64,000 bases of DNA from Danxiaibacter sp048498555. GTDB taxonomy: Bacteria > Bacteroidota > Bacteroidia > Chitinophagales > Chitinophagaceae. The position numbers were made by a program, and so were the translations under genes. The notes beneath the pieces are model-generated. The model ran no database searches, had not been told where the DNA came from, and saw only the letters and a program-made list of their open reading frames with translations. The stretch's first letter is position 1; the number at the start of each line of letters is the position of its first letter. Location: the NCBI GenBank assembly GCA_048498555.1, contig JBEHXT010000006.1, forward strand, positions 248,001 through 312,000, written 5' to 3'. Shown here piece by piece: positions 16,385 to 25,416 of the stretch.

Positions 16385-19300
16385 ATGGCTAAGCAACAAC
16401 CCAGGAAAGGCCTGACCTTTCAACGTCGGTTTACAAAAGAGGGTACCAGCCCATTTGACCTTTTTGTCTATGATTACCGCACCAGTGTGATCAGAAATCC
16501 TAACGGAGAAGTTGTATTTGAAATGAAAAATGTGGAGGTTCCGGCACAATGGAGCCAGATTGCAACTGATATTCTTGCTCAAAAATATTTCCGCAAAGCG
16601 GGTGTTCCTCAGCCGGATGGCAGCCTGGGACGCGAAACTTCCGTAAAGCAGGTAGCACATCGTATGGCTAATTGCTGGAAAGAATGGGGAGAACGTTACA
16701 ACTATTTTTCTTCCGAGAAAGACGCTACTGTTTTTTACGATGAGCTTGTGTACAGCATTCTTAACCAGGCTTGCGTTCCCAACAGCCCTCAGTGGTTTAA
16801 CACAGGATTACATTCCAGCTACGGGATAACCGGAAAGCCACAGGGCCACTATTATGTTGACCCTATTGATGGCCAGTTGAAAAAATCTCAAAACGCATAC
16901 GAGCGCCCTCAGCCTCACGCTTGCTTTATTTTAAGCGTGGGCGATGACCTGGTGAATGAAGGCGGTATTATGGACCTTTGGGTTCGTGAAGCAAGAATCT
17001 TTAAATATGGATCGGGCGTTGGAACAAACTTCTCACAAATTCGTGGCGAAGGCGAAAGATTAAGTGGCGGTGGAACGTCCAGCGGGCTGATGAGCTTCCT
17101 TAAAATAGGTGACCGCTCTGCGGGTGCTATCAAATCAGGTGGAACTACCCGTCGTGCCGCTAAAATGGTGTGCCTGGACCTGGATCACCCTGAAATCATG
17201 AAATTCATCAACTGGAAAGTTGAAGAAGAGAAGAAAGTTGGCGCATTGATCAACGCTGGTTATGATAGTCATTATGAAGGTGAAGCTTACCTGACAGTTT
17301 CTGGCCAGAATTCAAATAACTCTGTTCGTATCCCCAATAAATTCTTCGAGAAACTTCAGAACAACGAAGATTGGGAACTGACTGCACGTACTGACGGCCA
17401 TGTAATGAAGAAAATTCCGGCTCGTGAAGTGTGGAACCAGATTGCGTATGCCGCTTGGCGTTGTGCTGACCCGGGAACACAATATGATACAACCATCAAC
17501 GAATGGCATACTTGTCCACAGGGCGGACGCATTAACGCATCTAACCCTTGTAGTGAGTACATGTTCCTGGATAACACAGCATGTAACCTGGCAAGCGCCA
17601 ACCTGATGAAGTTCTTCGATACTGAGAAAAATGTATTTGATATTGAAGGCTTTGAATACACTTGCCGCTTGTGGACAGTGGTATTGGAAATCTCTGTATT
17701 AATGGCTCAGTTCCCTTCGCAGGAAGTTGCTCAATTATCATACGACTACAGAACATTAGGTTTAGGTTTTGCTAACCTGGGTACCGTATTAATGGTAAGC
17801 GGTATTCCTTACGATAGCGAAGAAGCAAGAGGTATTGCAGGTGCAGTGAGTGCGATAATGACGGGTGTTGCATACAAAACTTCTGCTGAAATGGCTGAGA
17901 TACTGGGCGCATTCTCTAAATACGAAGAGAATAAAGAAGATATGTTACGTGTTATGCGTAATCATCGCGCTGCAGCATATGATGCAAACGAAGCTTATGA
18001 AGGCTTGAGTGTTAAACCGGTTGGTATCAATGCTAAATATTGCCCTGACGATCTGTTGAAAGCTGCAACTAAAGCTTGGGATGATGCCGTTCAGCTTGGT
18101 GAAAAATTCGGCTACCGCAATGCTCAGACAACTGTTATCGCTCCAACAGGAACAATTGGCCTTGTAATGGATTGCGATACAACAGGTGTTGAACCCGATT
18201 TTGCACTGGTGAAATTCAAAAAATTAGCTGGTGGCGGATATTTCAAGATCATCAATCAGAGCGTTCCAACAGCACTGAAAAACCTGCGTTATTCTGAGAA
18301 AGAAATTGATGCAATAGTTAAATACGCTGTAGGTGCTGCATCTTTTGAAGGTGCTCCGTTTATCAATCCGCAGACATTAAGTGAAAAAGGCTTTATTGCT
18401 GATGAAGTTAAAAAGCTGAACGATGCTGCAAAGAGCGCATTTGAAATAGGCTTTGTATTCAACAAATTTACTTTAGGTGAAGCCTGCCTGGAAAGATTGG
18501 GCTTTACTGCTGAACAATATAACGACTGGAGCTTTAACCTGCTTGAAGCTTTAGGATTTACCGATGAGCAAATAGATGCTGCTAACGACTATGTATGTGG
18601 TACTATGACGGTAGAAGGCGCTCCGTTCCTGAAAAAAGAACACTTACCTGTTTTTGATTGCGCTAACAAGTGTGGTAAAAAAGGACAACGCTTTATCCAC
18701 GCTCACGGCCACATCAAAATGATGGGTGCTTGTCAGCCATTCCTCAGTGGTGCTATTTCAAAAACGATCAACCTTCCCCATGAAGCAACTGTCGAAGAAA
18801 TTGCTGATTCTTACATGCTGAGCTGGCAGTTAGGCCTTAAGGCTTGCGCTTTATACCGCGATGGTTCTAAACTGAGCCAACCGCTGAGCAACAAATCAGA
18901 CAAGAAGAAAAAAACCGGTGAAGGCAAAGAAGAAGAAGCAACCGAAAAAGCACCGGCACAACAGGAATCAAACATTGTAGACCTGAGCAAACTATCCGTT
19001 GAAGAGTTGCTTGAAGAAGTAACCAAACGTATGCAGGCTTCTACAGATACCAAGCTGAAGAGAGAGCTTTCCCGCATCGTTGAAAGAAAAACATTACCAC
19101 GCAAACGCAAAGGCTTTACTCAAAAAGCAAAAGTTGGCGGACAGGTGATCTTCTTACACACAGGTGAATATAGCGACGGTACTTTAGGTGAAATTTTTAT
19201 AGATCTTGCAAAAGAAGGTTCTACATTACGTAGCTTAATGAACTGTTTTGCCATAGCTGTTTCAGTTGGTTTACAATATGGTGTTCCATTAGAAGAGTTT

Positions 19301-19738
19301 GTAGAGAAATTTGTATTCACTAAGTTTGAACCAGCAGGAATGGTGGACCATCCGAATATTAAAACAACAACATCGCTTGTCGATTTTGTGTTCCGTTCAC
19401 TGGCTTACGATTACCTGAACAGAACAGATCTGGTACATGTTATAGATAAACCTACCGTTGAGAACAATGGAGACGATGATGGTGACGTTACATTATTAGG
19501 CAAACCTGAATTAAGCAGTGTGCGTGTTGTGAGTTCTGCAAATAATACTCCGGCTGCACAACCTCAAAAGGCTCAAAAGGTTGCTGTAAAAGCTGAAACG
19601 GGTTTAGATGCAGTGAACGCTGCAGCGAAAAACATGCAAAGTGATGCGCCTACATGTAATGTGTGCGGCCACATCACCATTCGCAGTGGCACCTGTTACA
19701 AATGTTTGAATTGTGGCAACAGCATGGGTTGTTCGTAA
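16385..19738 (+). CDS. nrdJ: Class II (adenosylcobalamin-dependent) ribonucleotide reductase
   Basis: 1117 residues, the size of the long NrdJ type. The catalytic barrel has NSPQWFNTGL, CFILSVGDDLVNEGG, NPCSE (radical Cys at residue 389) and PTGTIGLVMDCDTTGVEPDFALV. A charged Lys/Glu linker (about 835-865) leads to a TSCPD domain (about 905-1015) and a C-terminal Cys-rich tail (CNVC...CYKCLNC...C) that is likely the redox or zinc element. It reduces ribonucleoside diphosphates to deoxy forms using B12 and no oxygen. The start MAKQQPRKGL fits the family. It is a single transcription unit with a strong terminator behind it. Confidence 0.95.
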   Translation: MAKQQPRKGLTFQRRFTKEGTSPFDLFVYDYRTSVIRNPNGEVVFEMKNVEVPAQWSQIATDILAQKYFRKAGVPQPDGSLGRETSVKQVAHRMANCWKEWGERYNYFSSEKDATVFYDELVYSILNQACVPNSPQWFNTGLHSSYGITGKPQGHYYVDPIDGQLKKSQNAYERPQPHACFILSVGDDLVNEGGIMDLWVREARIFKYGSGVGTNFSQIRGEGERLSGGGTSSGLMSFLKIGDRSAGAIKSGGTTRRAAKMVCLDLDHPEIMKFINWKVEEEKKVGALINAGYDSHYEGEAYLTVSGQNSNNSVRIPNKFFEKLQNNEDWELTARTDGHVMKKIPAREVWNQIAYAAWRCADPGTQYDTTINEWHTCPQGGRINASNPCSEYMFLDNTACNLASANLMKFFDTEKNVFDIEGFEYTCRLWTVVLEISVLMAQFPSQEVAQLSYDYRTLGLGFANLGTVLMVSGIPYDSEEARGIAGAVSAIMTGVAYKTSAEMAEILGAFSKYEENKEDMLRVMRNHRAAAYDANEAYEGLSVKPVGINAKYCPDDLLKAATKAWDDAVQLGEKFGYRNAQTTVIAPTGTIGLVMDCDTTGVEPDFALVKFKKLAGGGYFKIINQSVPTALKNLRYSEKEIDAIVKYAVGAASFEGAPFINPQTLSEKGFIADEVKKLNDAAKSAFEIGFVFNKFTLGEACLERLGFTAEQYNDWSFNLLEALGFTDEQIDAANDYVCGTMTVEGAPFLKKEHLPVFDCANKCGKKGQRFIHAHGHIKMMGACQPFLSGAISKTINLPHEATVEEIADSYMLSWQLGLKACALYRDGSKLSQPLSNKSDKKKKTGEGKEEEATEKAPAQQESNIVDLSKLSVEELLEEVTKRMQASTDTKLKRELSRIVERKTLPRKRKGFTQKAKVGGQVIFLHTGEYSDGTLGEIFIDLAKEGSTLRSLMNCFAIAVSVGLQYGVPLEEFVEKFVFTKFEPAGMVDHPNIKTTTSLVDFVFRSLAYDYLNRTDLVHVIDKPTVENNGDDDGDVTLLGKPELSSVRVVSSANNTPAAQPQKAQKVAVKAETGLDAVNAAAKNMQSDAPTCNVCGHITIRSGTCYKCLNCGNSMGCS

Positions 19739-19743
19739 CATCT

Positions 19744-19772
19744 GTAGAGCCGTAGCAATGCTACGTCTCTAC
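19744..19772. repeat. Palindromic repeat, GTAGAG-CGTAGCA type, copy 1
   Basis: 14-bp arms around one base, with one mismatch, directly after the nrdJ stop. A near-identical palindrome lies at 19870. Confidence 0.8.
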
Positions 19773-19800
19773 CATAAAAACGCGGATTTTTTTTGATTAT

Positions 19801-19836
19801 ACAAAGGTCCCTGGCGAAAGCCGGGGATCTTTGTTT
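19801..19836 (+). terminator. Terminator-like hairpin of nrdJ
   Basis: A 15-bp stem (19801-19815 with 19820-19834; two G-U pairs) closed by a GAAA tetraloop, followed by a short T-rich stretch. Confidence 0.75.
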
Positions 19837-19845
19837 GTGGAAATC

Positions 19846-19870
19846 GGTGCGCAACGTGCCGTTGCGCACC
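19846..19870. repeat. Perfect palindrome GGTGCGCAACG
   Basis: Perfect 11-bp arms (GGTGCGCAACG / CGTTGCGCACC) around TGC, abutting the next palindrome. Confidence 0.8.
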
Positions 19871-19900
19871 GTAGAGACGTAGCAGTGCTACGTCTCTACG
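19870..19900. repeat. Palindromic repeat, GTAGAGACGTAGCA type, copy 2
   Basis: Perfect 15-bp arms (CGTAGAGACGTAGCA and its complement) around a single G. It shares its arms with copy 1 at 19744. Such GTAGAGACG palindromes are common dispersed repeats in several bacterial groups. Confidence 0.85.
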
Positions 19901-19920
19901 CATAAACCAATCATATTTAA

Positions 19921-20301
19921 TCATATTTCATACCCAATTTCCCAGTGCAACCCAAACGGGTCCTCCAACCTACCTAATCGCCATCCGTGATCTTCTCCCA
20001 CGGGAAAAATTTCTTCGGCGCCAGCCTTTAATGCCTGCTCAAACAATTCATCGGGATTCGGTACGGTTAGAATGATTCTGATTGTATTTGCACCTAACAG
20101 CTGTCCATTTGTGTCACCATTGTCAGAAGAACTGCTAACCCAAAATTCTGCACCGTTCACGGAAAGCCTGACGATTAAACCTTCAGGCGTATCCAGGCGA
20201 TATGTTTCTTCTGCATGGAATGCAGCTGTATAAAAATCAACGGCAGCAGAGGCGTCCTTAATTGAAAGCCACGGGGCTATGGAAGATTGTATTGTTTTCA
20301 T
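19921..20301 (-). CDS. VOC family protein (PhnB/glyoxalase-like)
   Basis: 126 residues with the paired beta-alpha-beta-beta-beta pattern of the vicinal oxygen chelate fold: APWLSIKDASAAVDFYTAAFHAEE at the N-terminus and GRLEDPFGLHWEIGYE at the C-terminus. Similar to PhnB-like and bleomycin-resistance-like small proteins; the ligand is unknown. An upstream ATG at 20331 exists in frame, but MKTIQSSIAPWLSI at 20301 matches the family start. It precedes nothing in an obvious operon; the DUF1801 gene lies 62 bp upstream on the same strand and may be co-transcribed. Confidence 0.82.
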   Translation of the reverse strand: MKTIQSSIAPWLSIKDASAAVDFYTAAFHAEETYRLDTPEGLIVRLSVNGAEFWVSSSSDNGDTNGQLLGANTIRIILTVPNPDELFEQALKAGAEEIFPVGEDHGWRLGRLEDPFGLHWEIGYEI

Positions 20302-20363
20302 ACAATTAGTTATAATCGGGATTTTAATCATGTGCCAGGAAATAAGTAATCATACACTACTTT

Positions 20364-20768
20364 TCAACCAGTTTCAACCATCGCTTTAAAAGCCTTCAAT
20401 CTTTCTTTTTTCGATTCAACATCTTCCAGATCAATAAACACAATTGTCCTTCTTCCATCTGCGTAATCGCCTTCAAGAAGGCCTGACTGATCATCTAGTT
20501 TGGCACCACCCGGCAACACCAGCATTATCCTTCCTCTAAAAAGATTAAAGACTGCGATTTCCCTTTTGTATTCTTTGGGATCAAAAGGCTGCATTTCACC
20601 TGTATAATAAAAGCTCGGATTGTTCCATTTGATTCGTTCGCCTATTTCTTTATCTACGCTTAAGATAATCTTGCGGATAGATTGTACCACATCTTTTATT
20701 TGAGGATCAAGTTTGGAGATATGATCAGCCACCTGTTCTGCATCGGATAGTTTAACAGATTTAGCCAT
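20364..20768 (-). CDS. DUF1801 domain protein
   Basis: 134 residues with the DUF1801 core: VVQSIRKIILSVDKEIGERIKWNNPSFYY, FNLFRGRIMLVLPGGAKLDD and a C-terminal KERLKAFKAMV. Cytoplasmic, function not known; the fold is often described as YdhG-like. It may share a transcript with the VOC gene. Confidence 0.82.
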   Translation of the reverse strand: MAKSVKLSDAEQVADHISKLDPQIKDVVQSIRKIILSVDKEIGERIKWNNPSFYYTGEMQPFDPKEYKREIAVFNLFRGRIMLVLPGGAKLDDQSGLLEGDYADGRRTIVFIDLEDVESKKERLKAFKAMVETG

Positions 20769-21452
20769 GAGAATTGCTTAAAGTACAAATCTAATTTACC
20801 GAGATTTTATTACTCTTTTCTGCACACTTACAGGGTCGTTGATGATACATCGGGAGCTACGTTCATTTTCCCCGTTGCCCCTGATAATACTTGATCACAA
20901 TAACGCGACTGCTAACCAAAGGGAATATTGTTGTTCGAGAGGCTGGTTGTAACGACGACTCTTTTTGAATTTCTATTGAAAATTTGCTATTTATAAACGG
21001 TATTAAATGATATTAAATGACTACAATAACCACGTAACTGTATCAGCCCTTAACAAGGATATTTTAGCGATTGCGCGCATTGGCCCTGCAATATTTCCAG
21101 AATTATGCGGCACAAATGTTGTATTCAACATCACGCCAAAATTTTGAAAGCATTGTTGTAGCAGATAGATCAGCCAATACCCGCCTATGCAATTCATTTT
21201 AACTACGTACATGGGCGTTGACATTTGAGGTGTTTTTCAACAAGGAGCGCAAAGGGCTATGCCCATTGGCGTTATTGCTTTGTGGGCATTTTACTTTGGC
21301 CGGTGTTTACATTTCCGATTTTGTTTAACGGATGGAACGTTTTACATCTATTCAACAATTTGTTTTCCCGGCCTGATCTTTTAATTCGAACTTATAGAAT
21401 TTTCTTTGCTGAAAGCTGATTACCAACAGCTGATAGCTCAACCATCATCAAC
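20769..21452. other. 684-bp region without a supportable gene
   Basis: Short frames on both strands show no recognisable protein. A direct repeat of TATTAAATGA occurs twice near 21000, and a heptamer array ends 14 bp before the GH95 start. It may hold the GH95 promoter or a decayed gene; nothing firmer can be said. Confidence 0.55.
21408..21438. repeat. Heptamer repeat array, AGCTNTY type (reverse orientation)
   Basis: On the + strand: GCT then GAAAGCT, GATTACC, AACAGCT, GATAGCT. It lies upstream of the GH95 start in the same relative orientation as other arrays before start codons. Confidence 0.75.
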
Positions 21453-23903
21453 ATGAAAAAAATATTCCTCGGGATTTTTATTGCACTTATAACCGGAAAT
21501 GTCTCGCGTGCGCAAAGTGACGTACGAATGCTTTTTACTGAACCTGCATCTAATTATATGTCTTCATCACCGCTTGGGAATGGCAGGCTGGGCGCAATGG
21601 TTTTTGGCCGTACAGATAGAGAAAGGATTGTACTAAACGAAATATCCATGTGGAGCGGAGGAATACAAGATGCCGACGATAAAAGTGCCAGCAATTATCT
21701 GCCGATGATAAGAAAGCTCCTGATTCAGGGAAAGAATTATGAAGCGCAGGAAATGATGCAGAAGCACTTCATTTGTAAAGGGCCGGGCTCAGGATCTGGA
21801 AATGGCGCCAATGTTAAGTTTGGATGTTATCAAACACTGGGCGACTTATTCATCAATTGGGCGAAAGGAAATAAGCCTGTTAAAGAATATCAACGCACGC
21901 TTCAACTCGATAGCGCTATCACACGCACACAATGGGAACGTGATGGAATTACGTATTCCGAAGAAGTAATTGTATCGGCACCTCAACAGCTGATCGTTGT
22001 AAGGCTGCGATCTTCCAAACAAGGAGGGCTTTCATTCTCCACCAACCTGCATAGGAAGGAACGAGTTAGATACGTGATCGATAAAAAACAAATGATCATG
22101 CAAGGCACGCTGAACAGCGGCGGCGATGACGGCATTCACTATGCCAGTGTGCTCAAAGCAATTCCAACAGGCGGCAAGCTTGCAACAACGGACACAAGCC
22201 TTGTTATATCCGATGCAGATGAATGCCTGTTGTTTGTTGGAGCGGCGACAGACATGAACTGGCCCAATATAGAAGTTCGCGGCAAAGACCCGTTACCTAT
22301 TGTACAAAACACATTACAAAAAGCAGCACAAATTTCGTGGCTTCAGCTTGTAAGTGCTCACACAAAAAAATTTCAATCTTACTTTAACCGTTGCCGTCTT
22401 GAGTTCTCAAAGAACAACAGCCATTACGGCTACTTAAGCGTGCAACAAAGGCTTACACGATTTGGCAAAGGTGGACAAGATGCAGATTTGGTGAGCATGT
22501 ATTTCAACTTTGGCAGATACCTGCTTATTTCCTCCTCGCGCCCGGGTGGCCTGCCTGCGAACCTGCAGGGGCTTTGGGCGGATGAATATCAAACACCGTG
22601 GAACGGAGATTATCATACCGATATCAATGTTCAAATGAATTACTGGCCAGCTGAAGTAACCAATCTTGGCGATTGCCATCAAACTCTGTTCACGCTCTTG
22701 CATCAAATGTCTAAATATGGTGCACGTACGGCAAAAGCGTATTACAATGCAAAAGGCTGGGTAACGCATCCCATCACCAATCCATGGGGATATACATCGC
22801 CGGGCGAAAGCTCCAACTGGGGCTCAACGGTAACGGGTGGCATTTGGGCGGCCACACATTTATGGCAACATTATCAGTATATGCCTGACAAAAAATTCCT
22901 GTCTAAAGTATATCCTATCATTAAAGGCGCCGCGCAGTTTTATTCAAGCATCTTAATTGTTGAACCTACACACAAGTGGCTGGTAACAGCACCATCCAAT
23001 TCGCCTGAAAATTCATTTTATATGCCGGATGGCAGCGGCCATATAGTTGCGAATTGTATGGGGCCTACTATCGATAATCAATTGGGCCGAGAGATTTTGG
23101 GTGAAGCGATAAAAGCTGCCACAATTTTGAATGTCGACAAGGGTTGGGCAGATACACTTGGAATGATCGCTAAGCGTTTGCCTCCAAATATTATCAGTCC
23201 ATCTACCGGCGCATTGCAGGAGTGGCTGGTTGATTATAAAGAAGCAGAACCTGAGCATCGCCATACCTCTCATTTGATGGGATTATACCCATTAGACGAG
23301 ATTACACCGTGGGATACACCAGATCTTGTCAACGCCGTTAAAACTACGCTTGAAAGACGCAACAAAGGCGGCGTAGGTTGGGCCTGGGCATGGCGCATTA
23401 ATATGTGGGCAAGAATGCAGGATGGTGATAAGTCGCTGGCATTTCTGCGTGCATTTCTCACGCCGTCAGACGTTACATCTGTTGAATACAATCAGGGGGC
23501 AGGAACTTATCCCAATTTGTTTTGCGCAGGCCCTCCTTTCCAGATTGATGGCAATCTTGGCGCCACGGCAGGCATTGCAGAAATGTTGTTACAAAGCCAT
23601 GGAAAGAACAATGTAATCAGGCTGCTGCCCGCGTTGCCAGCCGATTCATCTTTGCAGGAAGGCAGTGTGAAAGGATTGTGCGCACGCAATGGTTTTGAAC
23701 TTTCTTTTAACTGGAAAGCAGGCAAGGTGTATTTTACAGAAGTCTCTTCAAAAGCTGGCCAGCAATGCTACATCCTTTTGCCCGAAGGAGCATCTGTTGA
23801 AGATGCTGACGGCAAACAGGTAGTGTTAAGCCAAAAGGGAAGTGGTGTTGTTTCGTTTGCAACAAAAGTCGGAAGCAGGTACTATATAAGAGCAAAGCAA
23901 TAG
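21453..23903 (+). CDS. Glycoside hydrolase family 95 (alpha-L-fucosidase type)
   Basis: 816 residues. A Sec signal peptide (1-20, ending SRAQ) precedes the GH95 N-terminal beta domain (LGNGRLGAMVFGRTDRERIVLNEISMWSGG). The alpha/alpha barrel follows, with RPGGLPANLQGLWADEYQTPWNGDYHTDINVQMNYWPAE, a Glu in VTAPSNSPENSF and an Asp in PPFQIDGNLGATAGIAEML. These correspond to the known GH95 catalytic region (inverting 1,2-alpha-L-fucosidase or alpha-L-galactosidase). Likely periplasmic. No SusC/SusD pair is adjacent, so it is not in a classic polysaccharide utilisation locus. Confidence 0.93.
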   Translation: MKKIFLGIFIALITGNVSRAQSDVRMLFTEPASNYMSSSPLGNGRLGAMVFGRTDRERIVLNEISMWSGGIQDADDKSASNYLPMIRKLLIQGKNYEAQEMMQKHFICKGPGSGSGNGANVKFGCYQTLGDLFINWAKGNKPVKEYQRTLQLDSAITRTQWERDGITYSEEVIVSAPQQLIVVRLRSSKQGGLSFSTNLHRKERVRYVIDKKQMIMQGTLNSGGDDGIHYASVLKAIPTGGKLATTDTSLVISDADECLLFVGAATDMNWPNIEVRGKDPLPIVQNTLQKAAQISWLQLVSAHTKKFQSYFNRCRLEFSKNNSHYGYLSVQQRLTRFGKGGQDADLVSMYFNFGRYLLISSSRPGGLPANLQGLWADEYQTPWNGDYHTDINVQMNYWPAEVTNLGDCHQTLFTLLHQMSKYGARTAKAYYNAKGWVTHPITNPWGYTSPGESSNWGSTVTGGIWAATHLWQHYQYMPDKKFLSKVYPIIKGAAQFYSSILIVEPTHKWLVTAPSNSPENSFYMPDGSGHIVANCMGPTIDNQLGREILGEAIKAATILNVDKGWADTLGMIAKRLPPNIISPSTGALQEWLVDYKEAEPEHRHTSHLMGLYPLDEITPWDTPDLVNAVKTTLERRNKGGVGWAWAWRINMWARMQDGDKSLAFLRAFLTPSDVTSVEYNQGAGTYPNLFCAGPPFQIDGNLGATAGIAEMLLQSHGKNNVIRLLPALPADSSLQEGSVKGLCARNGFELSFNWKAGKVYFTEVSSKAGQQCYILLPEGASVEDADGKQVVLSQKGSGVVSFATKVGSRYYIRAKQ

Positions 23904-24002
23904 ATTTTTTTACGTATGGCACATCGAGATGAAAGCACGTAAAGAAAAAACATAACCGGAGAACGCAAAAAGAACTATTATTCTTCTTACTTCCAGTTTC
24001 TT

Positions 24003-24038
24003 AAAAAAATAAAGCCGCTTTCGCGGCTTTATTTTTTT
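24003..24038. terminator. Bidirectional intrinsic terminator
   Basis: Perfect 16-bp arms (A-run plus TAAAGCCGC / GCGGCTTTA plus T-run) around a TTTC loop, between the convergent GH95 gene and the membrane protein gene. Confidence 0.93.
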
Positions 24039-24050
24039 CATTTTTCTGCA

Positions 24051-25115
24051 TTACGTATTTGCTGACAAAACCGACTTTTTCTCTCCATAAGAATAACTAC
24101 TGTCAAACGCTTTAAGATTTAACCTGTATAACATGGCTGTGCCAATCATCAGCGGAACCCACAACCGGAATTCAATCAGTAATCCTATAAAAAATATCAT
24201 TACCACATAAGGCAGTGTAAACACGATGAAATTGCGAACCAGTTTCTTGTTTTCCGCTGTAGTTGCGGCTTTAAACAACAGGTAAAAAATAATCACTGCA
24301 ATAAAAATCCCCAACATAGCAGATGGCCGTAGCGAAAGATTTTGCGACAGCTTTGAATTTTCTGAGATCTGAACAGTGGTACTGTTTACATACATCCGCA
24401 AGCCAATATAAGCAACAAAAAAACTGGCGACAGGCAGCATCATTTTTTTTATCCAGTTCCAATTTAGCCCGTTAACAGTAAAGTATATCGCGGCCATAAG
24501 GCTCAAAATAAGTACTGCAGATTCTCTTATCAACGTAGCTGCAAAAATCAACGCACAAGTAACAAGCAGCAACAACCAGTTATTGTTACTTCTTAAATAT
24601 TTCAGGAAAACAGTAAATGTAATTACTTCAAAAAAGTATGCAGGCATGTCATACGGTGTTGGCACAAACTGCGTTATAGCTATAATAAGCGTCAATATAA
24701 CTGTTGTAAATATCTTGTCCGTCTCATTCATATTAAACCACGCCTGGTGATCAAACAGGTACAATAACCCAAGTGCGAGTAACATGGCAAATACGCCGTT
24801 AATAATGTAATATGTCATGTAAAAAACCGGATCGGCATTCGGGTCCAGCGCAAATAATCTCTTTTCATAAATCTTCCCCTCCTTCATGTTCTGCAATGAT
24901 TTCCTTTCCTTCAGTTTATGGTAGAGCCATAAATGCAGCTCCCTTCCCAAAACGCGGTACTTAAACACCGAATTTTCATAGAACGTGCGGAAACCACTTT
25001 CAGAAAATATATTGGGCTGATAGTTACTTGTAAACCTGTAATACATTACATATTGTATCAGCAATGGAAAGAGAATACCGATAAACAGGTAACGTGTAAT
25101 TGAAGATAACTTCAT
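24051..25115 (-). CDS. Polytopic membrane protein, unknown function
   Basis: 354 residues with about nine hydrophobic helices, starting with SITRYLFIGILFPLLIQYVMYY. A charged loop (ELHLWLYHKLKERKSLQNMKEGK) follows the first helix. The overall look is like GT-C-type or EpsG-like integral membrane proteins, but no catalytic motif can be named. It is a single gene that shares the bidirectional terminator with GH95. Confidence 0.6.
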   Translation of the reverse strand: MKLSSITRYLFIGILFPLLIQYVMYYRFTSNYQPNIFSESGFRTFYENSVFKYRVLGRELHLWLYHKLKERKSLQNMKEGKIYEKRLFALDPNADPVFYMTYYIINGVFAMLLALGLLYLFDHQAWFNMNETDKIFTTVILTLIIAITQFVPTPYDMPAYFFEVITFTVFLKYLRSNNNWLLLLVTCALIFAATLIRESAVLILSLMAAIYFTVNGLNWNWIKKMMLPVASFFVAYIGLRMYVNSTTVQISENSKLSQNLSLRPSAMLGIFIAVIIFYLLFKAATTAENKKLVRNFIVFTLPYVVMIFFIGLLIEFRLWVPLMIGTAMLYRLNLKAFDSSYSYGEKKSVLSANT

Positions 25116-25416
25116 GCGTGTTTATGATTTTTGGGTGCCTAAAATCAATCGTTCTGGTATAATCAACAAGGATATGAGACTTTGGAGACGTGAAAGGTTA
25201 TACAATGTTACGCAACCGGATAAATGATACAAACCATTCCGGCTTATTTTTTTATGATTAATCCTTTTTACACTAACGCCCGTTCCTGAGATTACATCCT
25301 GTTACAGAGATATCCGCTGCCTAATAGCAAATAATGCTCCATTTTAATCCGGCTATAAAAAAAATCCGGAGCCACTGATAATTCAATGGCTCCGGACATT
25401 ATTTGATCTATTGTTA
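25116..25416. other. Spacer with the terminator of the Gfo/Idh/MocA gene
   Basis: About 300 bp, AT-rich, no gene. It holds the upstream region of the membrane protein gene and a strong minus-strand terminator at 25357-25396. Confidence 0.6.
25357..25396 (-). terminator. Intrinsic terminator of the Gfo/Idh/MocA gene
   Basis: The arms TCCGGAGCCA / TGGCTCCGGA enclose a 12-nt loop and, read on the minus strand, are followed by eight T. Confidence 0.92.

Noticed and set aside
21021..21419. Two short frames upstream of GH95, one per strand
   Set aside because: No family resemblance, the plus-strand one starts only with TTG, and both are under 70 codons.
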